Of a stretch of 64,000 nucleotides of DNA, positions 8,104 to 15,896 are shown piece after piece. This DNA comes from an uncultured Clostridia bacterium (GTDB lineage Bacteria; Bacillota; Clostridia; Christensenellales; DTU072). A program made the translations under genes and the position numbers. Location of the stretch: the NCBI GenBank assembly GCA_934274515.1, contig CAKQTC010000002.1:62001-126000 (forward strand). Reading direction: 5' to 3'. The stretch's first letter is position 1, and each line of letters starts with the position of its first letter. The notes under the pieces are model-generated. The model did no database searches. It was given only the letters and a program-made list of their open reading frames with translations, and was not told the DNA's origin.

Positions 8104-8553
8104 ATGAACAAATACGTCCACGCCGTCGGACTGTGCGTAGGTTTGGCGGCGGTAATCGTGTTAAGCGGAATAAACGCCGCGTTTCTTGCCGCAAACGGCG
8201 GCGCGGCGGATTTTTTGCCGATAAAAGGGGCGGCGTACTCGGTTTGTTGGTTTGTTTCTTACGTTCTTACCGCCGCCGTAACGGGCGAGTTCGCAATAAA
8301 CAAACCGTTAAGAAAATTGCTGTTTTTGCCGCTTGTTTTTATCGTAACGACCGCGCTTGCATTTATGGCGACGTATAAACTCGGCTGTTTACCGCTCGCC
8401 GCGTCTATGTTCGGGCTCTCAGTAGCGGCGCAGGGGGCAATGCTGTATTTTACGATAAAACGCACCCGTTTTTTATGGACGGGCGCGCTGATTAATTTGG
8501 TTTGGTACTGTTTGATAACGGGCTTTATCGCGATAAAAGCGCTAAACGGATAA
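8104..8553 (+). CDS. Four-helix integral membrane protein, unknown function
   Basis: A 149-residue hydrophobic protein with four predicted membrane segments (about 7-28, 41-62, 72-92, 125-145). The ATG lies 10 bp after the peptidase stop and has a GGGAG ribosome site, so the two are probably cotranscribed. No family was recognised. It is convergent with recR; only 10 bp separate the stop codons. Confidence 0.7.
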   Translation: MNKYVHAVGLCVGLAAVIVLSGINAAFLAANGGAADFLPIKGAAYSVCWFVSYVLTAAVTGEFAINKPLRKLLFLPLVFIVTTALAFMATYKLGCLPLAASMFGLSVAAQGAMLYFTIKRTRFLWTGALINLVWYCLITGFIAIKALNG

Positions 8554-8563
8554 AATGATATGA

Positions 8564-9154
8564 CTATATAGGTTTACGGTCGTCGATAGCGTGTTGAAGA
8601 GTGTTAGCGTCCGCGTATTCGATTTCGCTCCCTACGCTTATGCCGTAGGCAAGACGAGTTACCTTAATACCGAGAGGTTTAACTGCCGCGGCAATGTACG
8701 CGCCGGTCAGTTCTCCGCCGAGATCGGGGTTTGTTGCGACGATAACCTCTTCCGTCCGCCCCGAAGAAAGACGTTTAATAAGTTCGCGTATGCGGATTTT
8801 GTCCGCGTCAATACCTTTTTGAATGTCAATTACGCCGTGAAGAACGTGATATGCGCCGTTAAACACCCCCGTTTTTTCAATGGGGTCGATGTCCTTAGGC
8901 TGCGCCACAACGCAGATAACTTTGTCCGAACGCGTAGCGCAAAACTCGCAAATATCGTTTTCGGTGTAGTTGCCGCAAACGGAACAAAATTTAACGTTGC
9001 GTTTTGCGGAAAGAATAGCCGCGGCAAAAGCCTCGGCGTCTTCCATGCTGCCGTCGATTATTTTGTAAGCGTAACGCGCCGCCGTTTTCGTCCCCACTCC
9101 GGGGAGAGTACGAAAAGCGGAGATAAGCGCGGATACGCTCTCGGATTGTATCAT
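8564..9154 (-). CDS. recR: Recombination protein RecR
   Basis: A 196-residue RecR, which with RecO (and RecF) loads RecA at single-strand gaps. Visible are the N-terminal helix-hairpin-helix 'LPGVGTKTAARYAYKII', the four-Cys zinc finger 'CSVCGNYTENDICEFC', and the Toprim domain beginning 'VICVVAQPKDIDPIEKTG' and containing 'VIVATNPDLGGELTGAYIA'. Length is that of the family. The start overlaps the ybaB stop by 4 bp (ATGA), a standard ybaB-recR coupling. In most Firmicutes this pair lies directly behind dnaX in the same direction; here it is inverted relative to dnaX. Confidence 0.97.
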   Translation of the reverse strand: MIQSESVSALISAFRTLPGVGTKTAARYAYKIIDGSMEDAEAFAAAILSAKRNVKFCSVCGNYTENDICEFCATRSDKVICVVAQPKDIDPIEKTGVFNGAYHVLHGVIDIQKGIDADKIRIRELIKRLSSGRTEEVIVATNPDLGGELTGAYIAAAVKPLGIKVTRLAYGISVGSEIEYADANTLQHAIDDRKPI

Positions 9155-9507
9155 AGAAGTCCCCCGAAACCGCCGCCGAGTCCGCCTGCAAACGGTCCCA
9201 TTATGCGTTCGTTTTCTTCTTCGACAAGTTTCATAGCCTCGTTAATGCCTGCCATAATCATATCTTCGAGCATTTCCACGTCGTCCGGGTCTACCGCCGC
9301 CGGGTCGATTTTTATCGAACTGATTTTTCTGTCGCAAGACATAACGACTTCAACCATTCCGCCGCCGCTGGTCGCCACAACCTCGGTATCCGCAAGTTCT
9401 TCCTGCGCCGCTTGCAAATCCGCTTGCATTTTTTGCGCCTGTTTCATAAGTTGTTGCATGTTTGCGCCGCCGCCGTGCCCGCCGCCGTATCCGTTGAATT
9501 TAGCCAT
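9151..9507 (-). CDS. ybaB: YbaB/EbfC nucleoid-associated protein
   Basis: A 118-residue YbaB/EbfC family DNA-binding protein. The Gly/His-rich N-terminus is followed by 'MQQLMKQAQKMQADLQAAQE' and 'GGGMVEVVMSCDRKISSIKI', the family hallmarks, and 'DVEMLEDMIMAGINEAMK'. It forms dimers that bind DNA and is genetically linked to recR. A good ribosome site (AAGGAG) precedes the ATG. The C-terminal tail is Gly/Phe-rich. Confidence 0.95.
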   Translation of the reverse strand: MAKFNGYGGGHGGGANMQQLMKQAQKMQADLQAAQEELADTEVVATSGGGMVEVVMSCDRKISSIKIDPAAVDPDDVEMLEDMIMAGINEAMKLVEEENERIMGPFAGGLGGGFGGLL

Positions 9508-9557
9508 AAATGTTACTCCTTTTTGTTAATAATGTTAAACGACCGTAAAACGTAAAC

Positions 9558-10067
9558 TCAGTCGATGACGATATAATCTTTGATATCGGTAACTTCTTTG
9601 ATAAAATCAGGCGTTTTGTCGGAATATTCGTCGCGGGATACGACGTCCAAAACATACCCGTTTTTGTGGATTCCGCCGTTGGACTTAATCTCGATGAAAA
9701 CGATATAACGCTCGCCGTCGGCAACGTCAAACGTATCTCCAGAACGGTCGATAACTTTCCCGTTTGCGTCGGTAACGATTTTAATCGTCATAGTCGCGCC
9801 TTCGGACAATTTCAAAACGTCGCTCAAAACGACTTTCTTTTCTTTCGTCGAGTAAGTGTAAACCATCGTCAAATTGTCCGAACGGTAAAAAAGAGATGCC
9901 GACGGAGAAGAGGAAACGTTGGTTATTCTCGCTTCGCAACCGCGTAAATACGCACGGTGTCCGAGTACCGCGGCAAGAATACCGCAAATAGCGAAAACAA
10001 TAATGACAACAATCGCTATTATCGTGTTCTTTTTCGATAACCGCGCGGATAAATCTACTTTGCTCAT
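9558..10067 (-). CDS. Single-pass membrane protein, unknown function
   Basis: A 169-residue protein with one N-terminal membrane helix (about 14-37) and a predicted extracytoplasmic beta-rich domain of about 130 residues. It lies upstream of ybaB-recR in the same direction with a 50-bp gap and no visible terminator, so it may lead that operon. A ribosome site AAGGA and a consensus-like promoter (10104-10132) precede it. No family was recognised. Confidence 0.65.
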   Translation of the reverse strand: MSKVDLSARLSKKNTIIAIVVIIVFAICGILAAVLGHRAYLRGCEARITNVSSSPSASLFYRSDNLTMVYTYSTKEKKVVLSDVLKLSEGATMTIKIVTDANGKVIDRSGDTFDVADGERYIVFIEIKSNGGIHKNGYVLDVVSRDEYSDKTPDFIKEVTDIKDYIVID

Positions 10068-10103
10068 ATCGCTGTTCCTTAATAATTAGTTATAGTCTTA
10101 TAA

Positions 10104-10132
10104 AGTATACAATATTAAAGAAAATTTGTAAA
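10104..10132 (-). promoter_or_regulatory. Promoter for the hypothetical-ybaB-recR run
   Basis: Minus-strand TTTACA, 17-bp spacer, TATACT; predicted start near 10097, 30 nt before the ATG. Confidence 0.7.
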
Positions 10133-10215
10133 CATAATAACGCCGAAAAGCGAGAACGGAATTCGCGCGACGTCATCGAAAGAAAATGTTTTTGCAGTTC
10201 GACAAAATTTGTCGC

Positions 10216-10947
10216 TTAAATCAACGCGTAAGCGGACGAAAAATCGGTTTTGTCTAAACCGAGTGCTTCGCTTACCGTTACAAGATTTAGGTTCTTATCC
10301 TTGATGGTTTTAATGATTTTCGGCAATGCGTCTACCGTTCTGTCTGTCGGATGCATCAAAATCAAATCGCCGCTTTGTACTCCCGAAACGGCACGTTTAG
10401 TAATCAGTTCTGCGTCTTTATCTCTCCAATCTATTGTGTCTTTGCTCCACATCACGACTTGATAGCGATTGTCGCGACATACTTTAAGACAGGCGTCGCC
10501 GTACGCGCCGGACGGCGGAGCAAAAAGGTTCATTCGTATGCCGCATAACTTTTCCACAAGGTTGTGGCAAAGCATAATTTCTTCTTTATTGCGATTTTCG
10601 GACAGTTTTGCGTGGTCGGCGTGAAGATATCCGTGATTGCCGAGTTCGACTTGTTCGGACATTTTTCGGATAAGGGGAGCATTTTTTTCCGCCCATACGC
10701 CGCCGACGAAAAACGTCGCCGTTACGCGTTCGGAAGAAAGAATAGACAGGATTTTTTCCACGTTGTCGGAGCGTTCGTATACGTTGAACATCAGCGCGAC
10801 GCAACCGCTTTCTCGGTCGCCGTTATATACGGGAGCGTTTGCGGAAATCGCCGTAGGGACGGGCGAGCAGACGAAAAAAAGTATACCGATGAGAATAATT
10901 ATCGCGGCGTTGCTTAAAACCGCGCAAATCACGTTTTTGCGTTTCAT
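10216..10947 (-). CDS. NodB-fold polysaccharide deacetylase-like protein, catalytic Asp pair lost
   Basis: A 243-residue protein with an N-terminal membrane anchor (about 7-27) and a NodB homology domain (about 48-235), comparable in size to the sporulation protein PdaB. The metal-binding HxxxH is kept in 'LGNHGYLHADHAKL' (His105, His109), as are 'APPSGAYGD' (motif 3) and 'LILMHPT' (motif 5). Motif 1, normally TFDDG with the catalytic base and a metal ligand, reads 'MFNVY' at 53-57, so both Asp are missing. PdaB proteins have FDxSWG, so even the single Asp is replaced by Asn. It may be a non-catalytic glycan-binding or structural relative. The gene is divergent from glyS. Confidence 0.82.
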   Translation of the reverse strand: MKRKNVICAVLSNAAIIILIGILFFVCSPVPTAISANAPVYNGDRESGCVALMFNVYERSDNVEKILSILSSERVTATFFVGGVWAEKNAPLIRKMSEQVELGNHGYLHADHAKLSENRNKEEIMLCHNLVEKLCGIRMNLFAPPSGAYGDACLKVCRDNRYQVVMWSKDTIDWRDKDAELITKRAVSGVQSGDLILMHPTDRTVDALPKIIKTIKDKNLNLVTVSEALGLDKTDFSSAYALI

Positions 10948-10985
10948 TCTCTTACAATTTATGCGATTTAACGAATTAATATGAA

Positions 10986-11014
10986 TTGACTTTGCGACTA
11001 AGGTGTAGTATTAT
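10986..11014 (+). promoter_or_regulatory. Glycyl-tRNA synthetase promoter
   Basis: TTGACT, 17-bp spacer, TATTAT; start near 11021 gives a 70-nt leader, too short for a T-box. The leader can form a CGCTCGC/GCGAGCG helix (11030-11036 with 11071-11077) just upstream of the Shine-Dalgarno. Confidence 0.7.
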
Positions 11015-11090
11015 TTTATAGAATAATAACGCTCGCGCGCGTATTTTCAAATAAATATCGGTAAAACGGAGCGAGCGATTAAGGAGAGAT

Positions 11091-12479
11091 ATGGCAGAAC
11101 TTACTATGGACAAACTTGTCGCGCTGTGCAAAAGCAGAGGATTTATCTTCCGCGGAAGCGAAGTTTACGGCGGACTTGCAAATACTTGGGACTACGGTCC
11201 GCTCGGCGTCGAATTGAAAAACAACGTCAAAAAGGCGTGGTGGAAAAAATTCGTACAAGAAAGCGAATATAACGTCGGGCTCGACTGCGCGATATTGATG
11301 AACCCCCTTGTGTGGGAAGCGAGCGGACACGTCGGCGGTTTCAGCGACCCTTTGATGGATTGCAGAGAATGTAAAACCCGCCACAGAGCAGACCAACTCA
11401 TCGAAGACTACGTCGCAAAAAACAACCTTGACGTCAATATCGGAGGTTGGAGCAACGAGCAAATGGAAAAGTTTATCGCGGACAAAAAAATCAAATGTCC
11501 CGTTTGCGGTAACAGCAATTTTACCGGCGTAAGACAGTTTAACTTGATGTTCCGTACGTTTCAGGGAGTAACCGAGGACAGCGCGAACGCGATTTATCTC
11601 AGACCGGAAACCGCGCAGGGTATTTTCGTAAACTTCAACAACGTCGTCCGCTCGACGAGAGCGAAAGTTCCGTTCGGCATCGGGCAAATCGGTAAGAGTT
11701 TCCGTAACGAGATTACCCCCGGCAACTTTATTTTCCGTATAAGAGAGTTTGAACAAATGGAACTTGAATTTTTCTGTAAACCCGGTACGGATCTCGAATG
11801 GTTTGCATACTGGAAAAACTTCTGCCATAAATGGTTGCTGGATCTCGGAATGAACGATGAAAAACTGAAACTCAGGGACCACGACAAAGAGGAACTTTGC
11901 TTTTATTCGAGAGCGACCACCGACTTTGAATACAAGTTCCCATTCGGGTGGGGAGAACTTTGGGGCGTTGCGGACAGAACGGACTACGACCTTAACGCGC
12001 ATATCAAAAAAAGCGGCAAAGATATGAGTTATACCGATCCTGTCACCAACGAAAAATACGTTCCGTATGTAGTGGAGCCGAGTTTAGGCGTAGACAGAGT
12101 GCTGCTTGCATTCCTTTGTAACGCGTACGAAGAACAGCAACTCGAAGGCGGCGACAGCAGAGTGGTAATGCATTTCCACCCGTTCCTTGCGCCGTATAAA
12201 GTAGCGGTACTCCCCTTACAAAAGAAAGAACTCGGCGGAAAAGCGAGCGAAATTTACAGAAAACTCGCAAAGAAGTTTAATTGCGCGTACGACGAATCGG
12301 GTTCCATCGGAAAAAGATACCGCCGTCAAGACGAAATCGGAACGCCGTTCTGCGTAACCGTGGACTTCCAAACGCTCGAAGACAATACCGTCACCGTAAG
12401 GGATAGGGACAGTATGGAACAAATAAGAATAAACGCGGACGAACTCGAAAACTACGTCGCGGAAAAAGTCGAGTTCTAA
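11091..12479 (+). CDS. glyQS: Glycyl-tRNA synthetase, single-chain alpha2 type
   Basis: A 462-residue class II tRNA synthetase charging tRNA-Gly. It is the dimeric (archaeal/eukaryotic-like) type common in Firmicutes, not the alpha2beta2 GlyQ/GlyS type. Seen: 'GLANTWDYGPLG' near the N-terminus, an insertion with Cys pairs 'CRECKTRH' and 'CPVCGNS', 'GVRQFNLMFRT', 'LRPETAQGIFVNF' with class II motif 2 'RNEITPGNFIFRIREFEQME', motif 3 'PSLGVDRVLLAFL', and a C-terminal anticodon-binding domain starting 'APYKVAVLPL'. AGGAG lies 7 bases before the ATG. A tRNA-Gly gene is in the cluster at 29.7 kb. Confidence 0.97.
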   Translation: MAELTMDKLVALCKSRGFIFRGSEVYGGLANTWDYGPLGVELKNNVKKAWWKKFVQESEYNVGLDCAILMNPLVWEASGHVGGFSDPLMDCRECKTRHRADQLIEDYVAKNNLDVNIGGWSNEQMEKFIADKKIKCPVCGNSNFTGVRQFNLMFRTFQGVTEDSANAIYLRPETAQGIFVNFNNVVRSTRAKVPFGIGQIGKSFRNEITPGNFIFRIREFEQMELEFFCKPGTDLEWFAYWKNFCHKWLLDLGMNDEKLKLRDHDKEELCFYSRATTDFEYKFPFGWGELWGVADRTDYDLNAHIKKSGKDMSYTDPVTNEKYVPYVVEPSLGVDRVLLAFLCNAYEEQQLEGGDSRVVMHFHPFLAPYKVAVLPLQKKELGGKASEIYRKLAKKFNCAYDESGSIGKRYRRQDEIGTPFCVTVDFQTLEDNTVTVRDRDSMEQIRINADELENYVAEKVEF

Positions 12480-12519
12480 ATAATAAACGAACCGCACGAA
12501 AACTACCGAACTCGAAACG

Positions 12520-12556
12520 GGTTATTAAGGTTTTTCACCCTTAATAACCTTTTTTA
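12520..12556 (+). terminator. glyQS terminator
   Basis: An 11-bp stem (GGTTATTAAGG/CCTTAATAACC) with an 8-nt loop is followed by seven T. Confidence 0.92.
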
Positions 12557-12632
12557 TTGCGTTTTACATCGGAAAACCGTGTTTTGTAATAGAAAAAAAG
12601 TAGGTTAGTGACGGAAAATTCGGGTTATCGTA

Positions 12633-12660
12633 TTGATTAATCGTTTGAATATGTTATAAT
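12633..12660 (+). promoter_or_regulatory. Promoter of the surface hydrolase gene
   Basis: TTGATT, 16-bp spacer, TATAAT. The predicted start near 12667 leaves an unusually long 5' leader of about 158 nt that is A-rich and contains no other start with a ribosome site. Confidence 0.65.
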
Positions 12661-12824
12661 TATAAAGTCGAAACAAGGGGAAAGCGACAAACCGAGCGTT
12701 TTTGAAAAGATATAATACGGTAAAGTGTAAGCAAAAATCGACGAAAAAACGAGCGTTAACGGAAAACGGAGCAAAGGTAAACCTAATTCTCGAAAAACAA
12801 AGACTAAAAAGGACGGATAATACA

Positions 12825-14525
12825 ATGAAACGTAAAATTCTCGGCGTTATTTTATGCGTCGCAACCGCGGCAATTATAGGAATATGCGGCGTAACGGCTA
12901 CTGCTATGGCGTACGACCTTACTATGGAACAGTGGGGCATCGAGTATTTTAACAAACTCGATTGCGGACTGTATTGGTATAACGACGCAAATAACGACGT
13001 TCCCGTAAAAGACTACGTTTTTGACGAAAACAAGCCGACGGTAATCTATACGCACGGCTGGAAACCTAGCGAAAGTTACGTCAGAGAAGGTTTGTCCCTA
13101 AAAGACAAAACGTCAAGCGCGTTTGCGAAAAAAGGTTTTGCAGCGTACAAGTACGACCCTGAGTTTTATCGTTACTATATCGATAACGGATACAACGTCG
13201 GCGTGTTCTACTGGAATCAAATCGCAGACAACGAAGGCGACCCGTCAATACTTGTACCCGATTTCAGCGTTGACCAAAAAATCTGGACGTCTAATCTCGA
13301 AAAGGGTATGACGTATATTACTTACGACAACGTAAACGCCGTTAAAGGTACGAAAACCGCGGCGGACGACCCGACGAATCCGAAAAAATCAGTAGCGATG
13401 CTGTTTGCGGAAAGTATTGTGAACGCAATCGGCAAAGACTACGATAAAGAGTTGCGACTCGTGGGACACTCGATGGGCGGACAACTCGTTCTCGCAGGCG
13501 GAGAGTATATGTGTATTTTGCGCGATAAAGGCGAAATAAACTACCTTCCGACAAGAGTAACGCTACTCGACCCTTATCTCGAAGGACTTACTCCCTTCGC
13601 GTCTACGGTAACCGTTGACCATAGCGGAAGAACGTACGAATACAACAAAGAAAACAACGATACGTTCGTTACGGTGGCGGAACTTGCGGCAGACTCGGCG
13701 ATTAATATCAGAAAACACGGCGTGCCTATCGAAGGGTATATCGCAAACAAGGATATGTGCGTCCAAAATTATTACATCATTAATAAGTTCAAAGGCGAAC
13801 GAAACGAACAACGCGCCAAAGAAGTAAGAGAAAAGTTCAAAGAGAACTGCGTTTGGGTTTATGCAAAAGGCTTGACGATGTACGGCGGCTTCGACCCTAC
13901 TCACGTTATGTGCGTGGATTTTTACTTTACGACAAACAAGATGCAACCCGTTAAAAGCAAAGAAGGACTTACCGTTCCTTGCGCGCAAGTCCCGACGGAA
14001 GAGTTAAGACAACTTGTCGGACTTACGTTTTTACAGAACACGCCGAGAGGAGAGAATCCTGCGTATTACGATAAATCGACGTACTCGTTGGTCGATTTCG
14101 ACACTTGCGAACCGTATAAAGAAGACCAACACGTCGGTAGAATTTTCGGACGACTCGAAATTGTCGGAAATAAAGGAAAAACCATAGAAGTAGAACTCGT
14201 TGACAAAGACGGAAAACTCGTAAAAAAAGCGGTCGTAGACGATATAGGATATTACACGTTTAACGAGATAGCGGACGGAGAATATACGTTAAAACTGTCG
14301 GTAAACGGCAAAACAAGCAAAGAACTCACTCGCATTACCGTAGCGCAAGACGCCGCTAAACTCGGCACGCCCGTAGTAGCGGAAACGCAAAAAGTCGCGA
14401 CGGGCGCAGAAACGGAAACGTATATCGTAATCGCGCTTTCGGCAATAGTCGTTCTCGTGCTTGCAGGCGGCTTGATAACCTGCATAATAAGAACGATAAA
14501 GAAAAGAAAAACGAAAAATGTATAA
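12825..14525 (+). CDS. Surface-anchored alpha/beta hydrolase (lipase-like)
   Basis: A 567-residue exported protein. The start at 12825 is preferred to the in-frame ATG at 12702: it has AAGGA upstream and opens directly with a signal peptide (MKRKILGVILCV...). The hydrolase core shows 'VIYTHGWKP' (oxyanion-loop HG) and the nucleophile elbow 'VGHSMGGQL', as in secreted triacylglycerol lipases. Residues about 445-525 form a small beta-sandwich of the CNA-B or carboxypeptidase-regulatory type ('GYYTFNEIADGEYTLKL'). The C-terminus is a membrane helix followed by a basic tail 'RTIKKRKTKNV', so the enzyme would be tethered with its catalytic domain outside. The stop overlaps the next gene by 8 bp. 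The substrate is unknown. Confidence 0.8.
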   Translation: MKRKILGVILCVATAAIIGICGVTATAMAYDLTMEQWGIEYFNKLDCGLYWYNDANNDVPVKDYVFDENKPTVIYTHGWKPSESYVREGLSLKDKTSSAFAKKGFAAYKYDPEFYRYYIDNGYNVGVFYWNQIADNEGDPSILVPDFSVDQKIWTSNLEKGMTYITYDNVNAVKGTKTAADDPTNPKKSVAMLFAESIVNAIGKDYDKELRLVGHSMGGQLVLAGGEYMCILRDKGEINYLPTRVTLLDPYLEGLTPFASTVTVDHSGRTYEYNKENNDTFVTVAELAADSAINIRKHGVPIEGYIANKDMCVQNYYIINKFKGERNEQRAKEVREKFKENCVWVYAKGLTMYGGFDPTHVMCVDFYFTTNKMQPVKSKEGLTVPCAQVPTEELRQLVGLTFLQNTPRGENPAYYDKSTYSLVDFDTCEPYKEDQHVGRIFGRLEIVGNKGKTIEVELVDKDGKLVKKAVVDDIGYYTFNEIADGEYTLKLSVNGKTSKELTRITVAQDAAKLGTPVVAETQKVATGAETETYIVIALSAIVVLVLAGGLITCIIRTIKKRKTKNV

Positions 14526-15162
14526 AGGAAACAAACGCGTCGCAATAGTGCTTAACGCTCCGTATTTAGACGCGGAAGTAACGGAACAAGACGTTATATG
14601 CGCCGACGGCGGGGTAAATCTCGCCGTCGGCGGTTTTATGCCGAAATACGTCGTAGGCGACTTCGACAGCGCGGTCGCGGAAATAAACGGCGCGGAAAAA
14701 GAAACGTGTCCGCAAATAAAAGATTATACGGACGGAGAAAAAGCCGTCGCGTTCGCAAAAGAAAAAGGATACGACGAAATCGTTATTTACGGCACACAAG
14801 GCGGCAGGTGCGACCACGTTTTCGCAAACTATTCACTGCTCGCGTTCGCAAAGCAAATCGGATTGAAAGCAATCGCAAAAACCGAAACGGGATACTTTTT
14901 TTATGCCGACGAAACCGACGGACGGGTGGAACTCGACGAAGAAACAGGCTCGACGGTGTCGGTGCTTCCCTTCGACGGAAACGTCACGCTCGATAACTCC
15001 GACGGACTGTTTTATCCGTATCGCAACATTATTATTACGCGTGCGCGCGCGGACGTAGGTATGTCCAACGTAACCACAAAACGCAACGTTTCGTTTGAAA
15101 TCAAACAAGGCGGCGCGCTCGTTTTCGTCAATAAAAACGTCGTTAAAAACGTAACCGAATAA
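14518..15162 (+). CDS. thiN: Thiamine pyrophosphokinase
   Basis: A 214-residue thiamine diphosphokinase (ATP + thiamine to AMP + TPP). Motifs: 'ICADGGVNLA' and 'PKYVVGDFDSA' near 27-56, 'DYTDGEKAVAFAKEKGYDEI' and 'IYGTQGGRCDHVFANYSLL' in the catalytic domain, and a C-terminal binding domain with 'SVLPFDGNVTLDNSDGLFYP' and 'GMSNVTTKRNVSF'. It overlaps the hydrolase stop by 8 bp. The window also encodes a ThiT thiamine transporter under a TPP riboswitch at 59 kb, so salvage of external thiamine is the likely route. Confidence 0.93.
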   Translation: MYKGNKRVAIVLNAPYLDAEVTEQDVICADGGVNLAVGGFMPKYVVGDFDSAVAEINGAEKETCPQIKDYTDGEKAVAFAKEKGYDEIVIYGTQGGRCDHVFANYSLLAFAKQIGLKAIAKTETGYFFYADETDGRVELDEETGSTVSVLPFDGNVTLDNSDGLFYPYRNIIITRARADVGMSNVTTKRNVSFEIKQGGALVFVNKNVVKNVTE

Positions 15163-15178
15163 CGACCGATTACGTTTT
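15146..15178 (+). terminator. Possible terminator at the thiN stop
   Basis: A 9-bp stem AAAACGTAA/TTACGTTTT spans the stop codon, with a 15-nt loop that may add a CG/CG step. The U-tract is short, so this is weak. Confidence 0.4.
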
Positions 15179-15220
15179 ACTTAAATTTTACTACAAATAT
15201 TTTTTTTCGAGTTTTTTTGC

Positions 15221-15249
15221 TTGACTTGCATTTTTTTAGTTTATACAAT
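15221..15249 (+). promoter_or_regulatory. xpt promoter
   Basis: TTGACT, 17-bp spacer, TACAAT; start near 15256, leader about 22 nt. This leaves no room for the purine riboswitch usually found upstream of xpt in Firmicutes. Confidence 0.7.
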
Positions 15250-15277
15250 GAAAGTGTACTTCACGAAAGGAGAGAGA

Positions 15278-15850
15278 ATGGAATTACTTAAAGAGAAGAT
15301 AACTCATTACGGAAAAGTATTTCCGGGGAACATTCTGAAAGTAGACAATTTTCTTAATCATCAGGTGGATACCGCCCTTTTGATGGAGATGGGGAAAGAG
15401 TTCGGGAGACTTTTCCGAGGTGAGAAAATCACAAGAATTCTGACCATAGAGTCATCGGGAATAGCGATAGCGGCGTTTGCCGCATACGAAATGCAAGTTC
15501 CGATGGTTTTCGCAAAAAAATCCAAGTCGAAGAATATTTCGGCTAAGGTTTATACGAGTAAAGTAATGTCATATACGCATAACACGGTATATGACATTAT
15601 TGTTTCTACCGAGTATCTCAAAAAAGGCGACAGAGTGTTGATAATAGACGATTTTTTGGCAAACGGCAAAGCGTTGATGGGTTTGATAGACGTCTGCAAT
15701 CAAGCGGGAGCGACGGTAGTCGGATGCGGGATAGCGATAGAAAAGGCATTTCAAGGCGGCGGAAACGAACTTAGAAAGCAGGGGATACGGATAGAGTCGC
15801 TGGCAAAGATAGCGTCGATGACGGACGAAACGCTTGTTTTTGCCGATTAA
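15278..15850 (+). CDS. xpt: Xanthine phosphoribosyltransferase
   Basis: A 190-residue type I phosphoribosyltransferase that converts xanthine and PRPP to XMP. The start at 15278 carries GGAGAG upstream and gives the family N-terminus 'MELLKEKITHYGKVFPGNIL'; an in-frame ATG at 15221 lies in the promoter. The PRPP loop is 'VLIIDDFLANGKAL', preceded by 'IESSGIAIA' and 'FAKKSKS'. Its position in front of a BMP-type nucleoside importer makes a purine-salvage unit. Confidence 0.95.
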   Translation: MELLKEKITHYGKVFPGNILKVDNFLNHQVDTALLMEMGKEFGRLFRGEKITRILTIESSGIAIAAFAAYEMQVPMVFAKKSKSKNISAKVYTSKVMSYTHNTVYDIIVSTEYLKKGDRVLIIDDFLANGKALMGLIDVCNQAGATVVGCGIAIEKAFQGGGNELRKQGIRIESLAKIASMTDETLVFAD

Positions 15851-15896
15851 ATTAGGTTTTCATTTCAAAATAAAATTTTTATACGGAGGTTCAACA

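Noticed and set aside
9151..9529. Plus-strand ORF 8591-9529 opposite recR-ybaB
   Set aside because: RecR and YbaB are unmistakable on the minus strand; the plus frame is a Pro/Ser/Arg-rich shadow.
11015..11090. T-box leader for glycyl-tRNA synthetase
   Set aside because: The leader is only about 70 nt and has no T-box sequence (TGGNACCGCG) or antiterminator.
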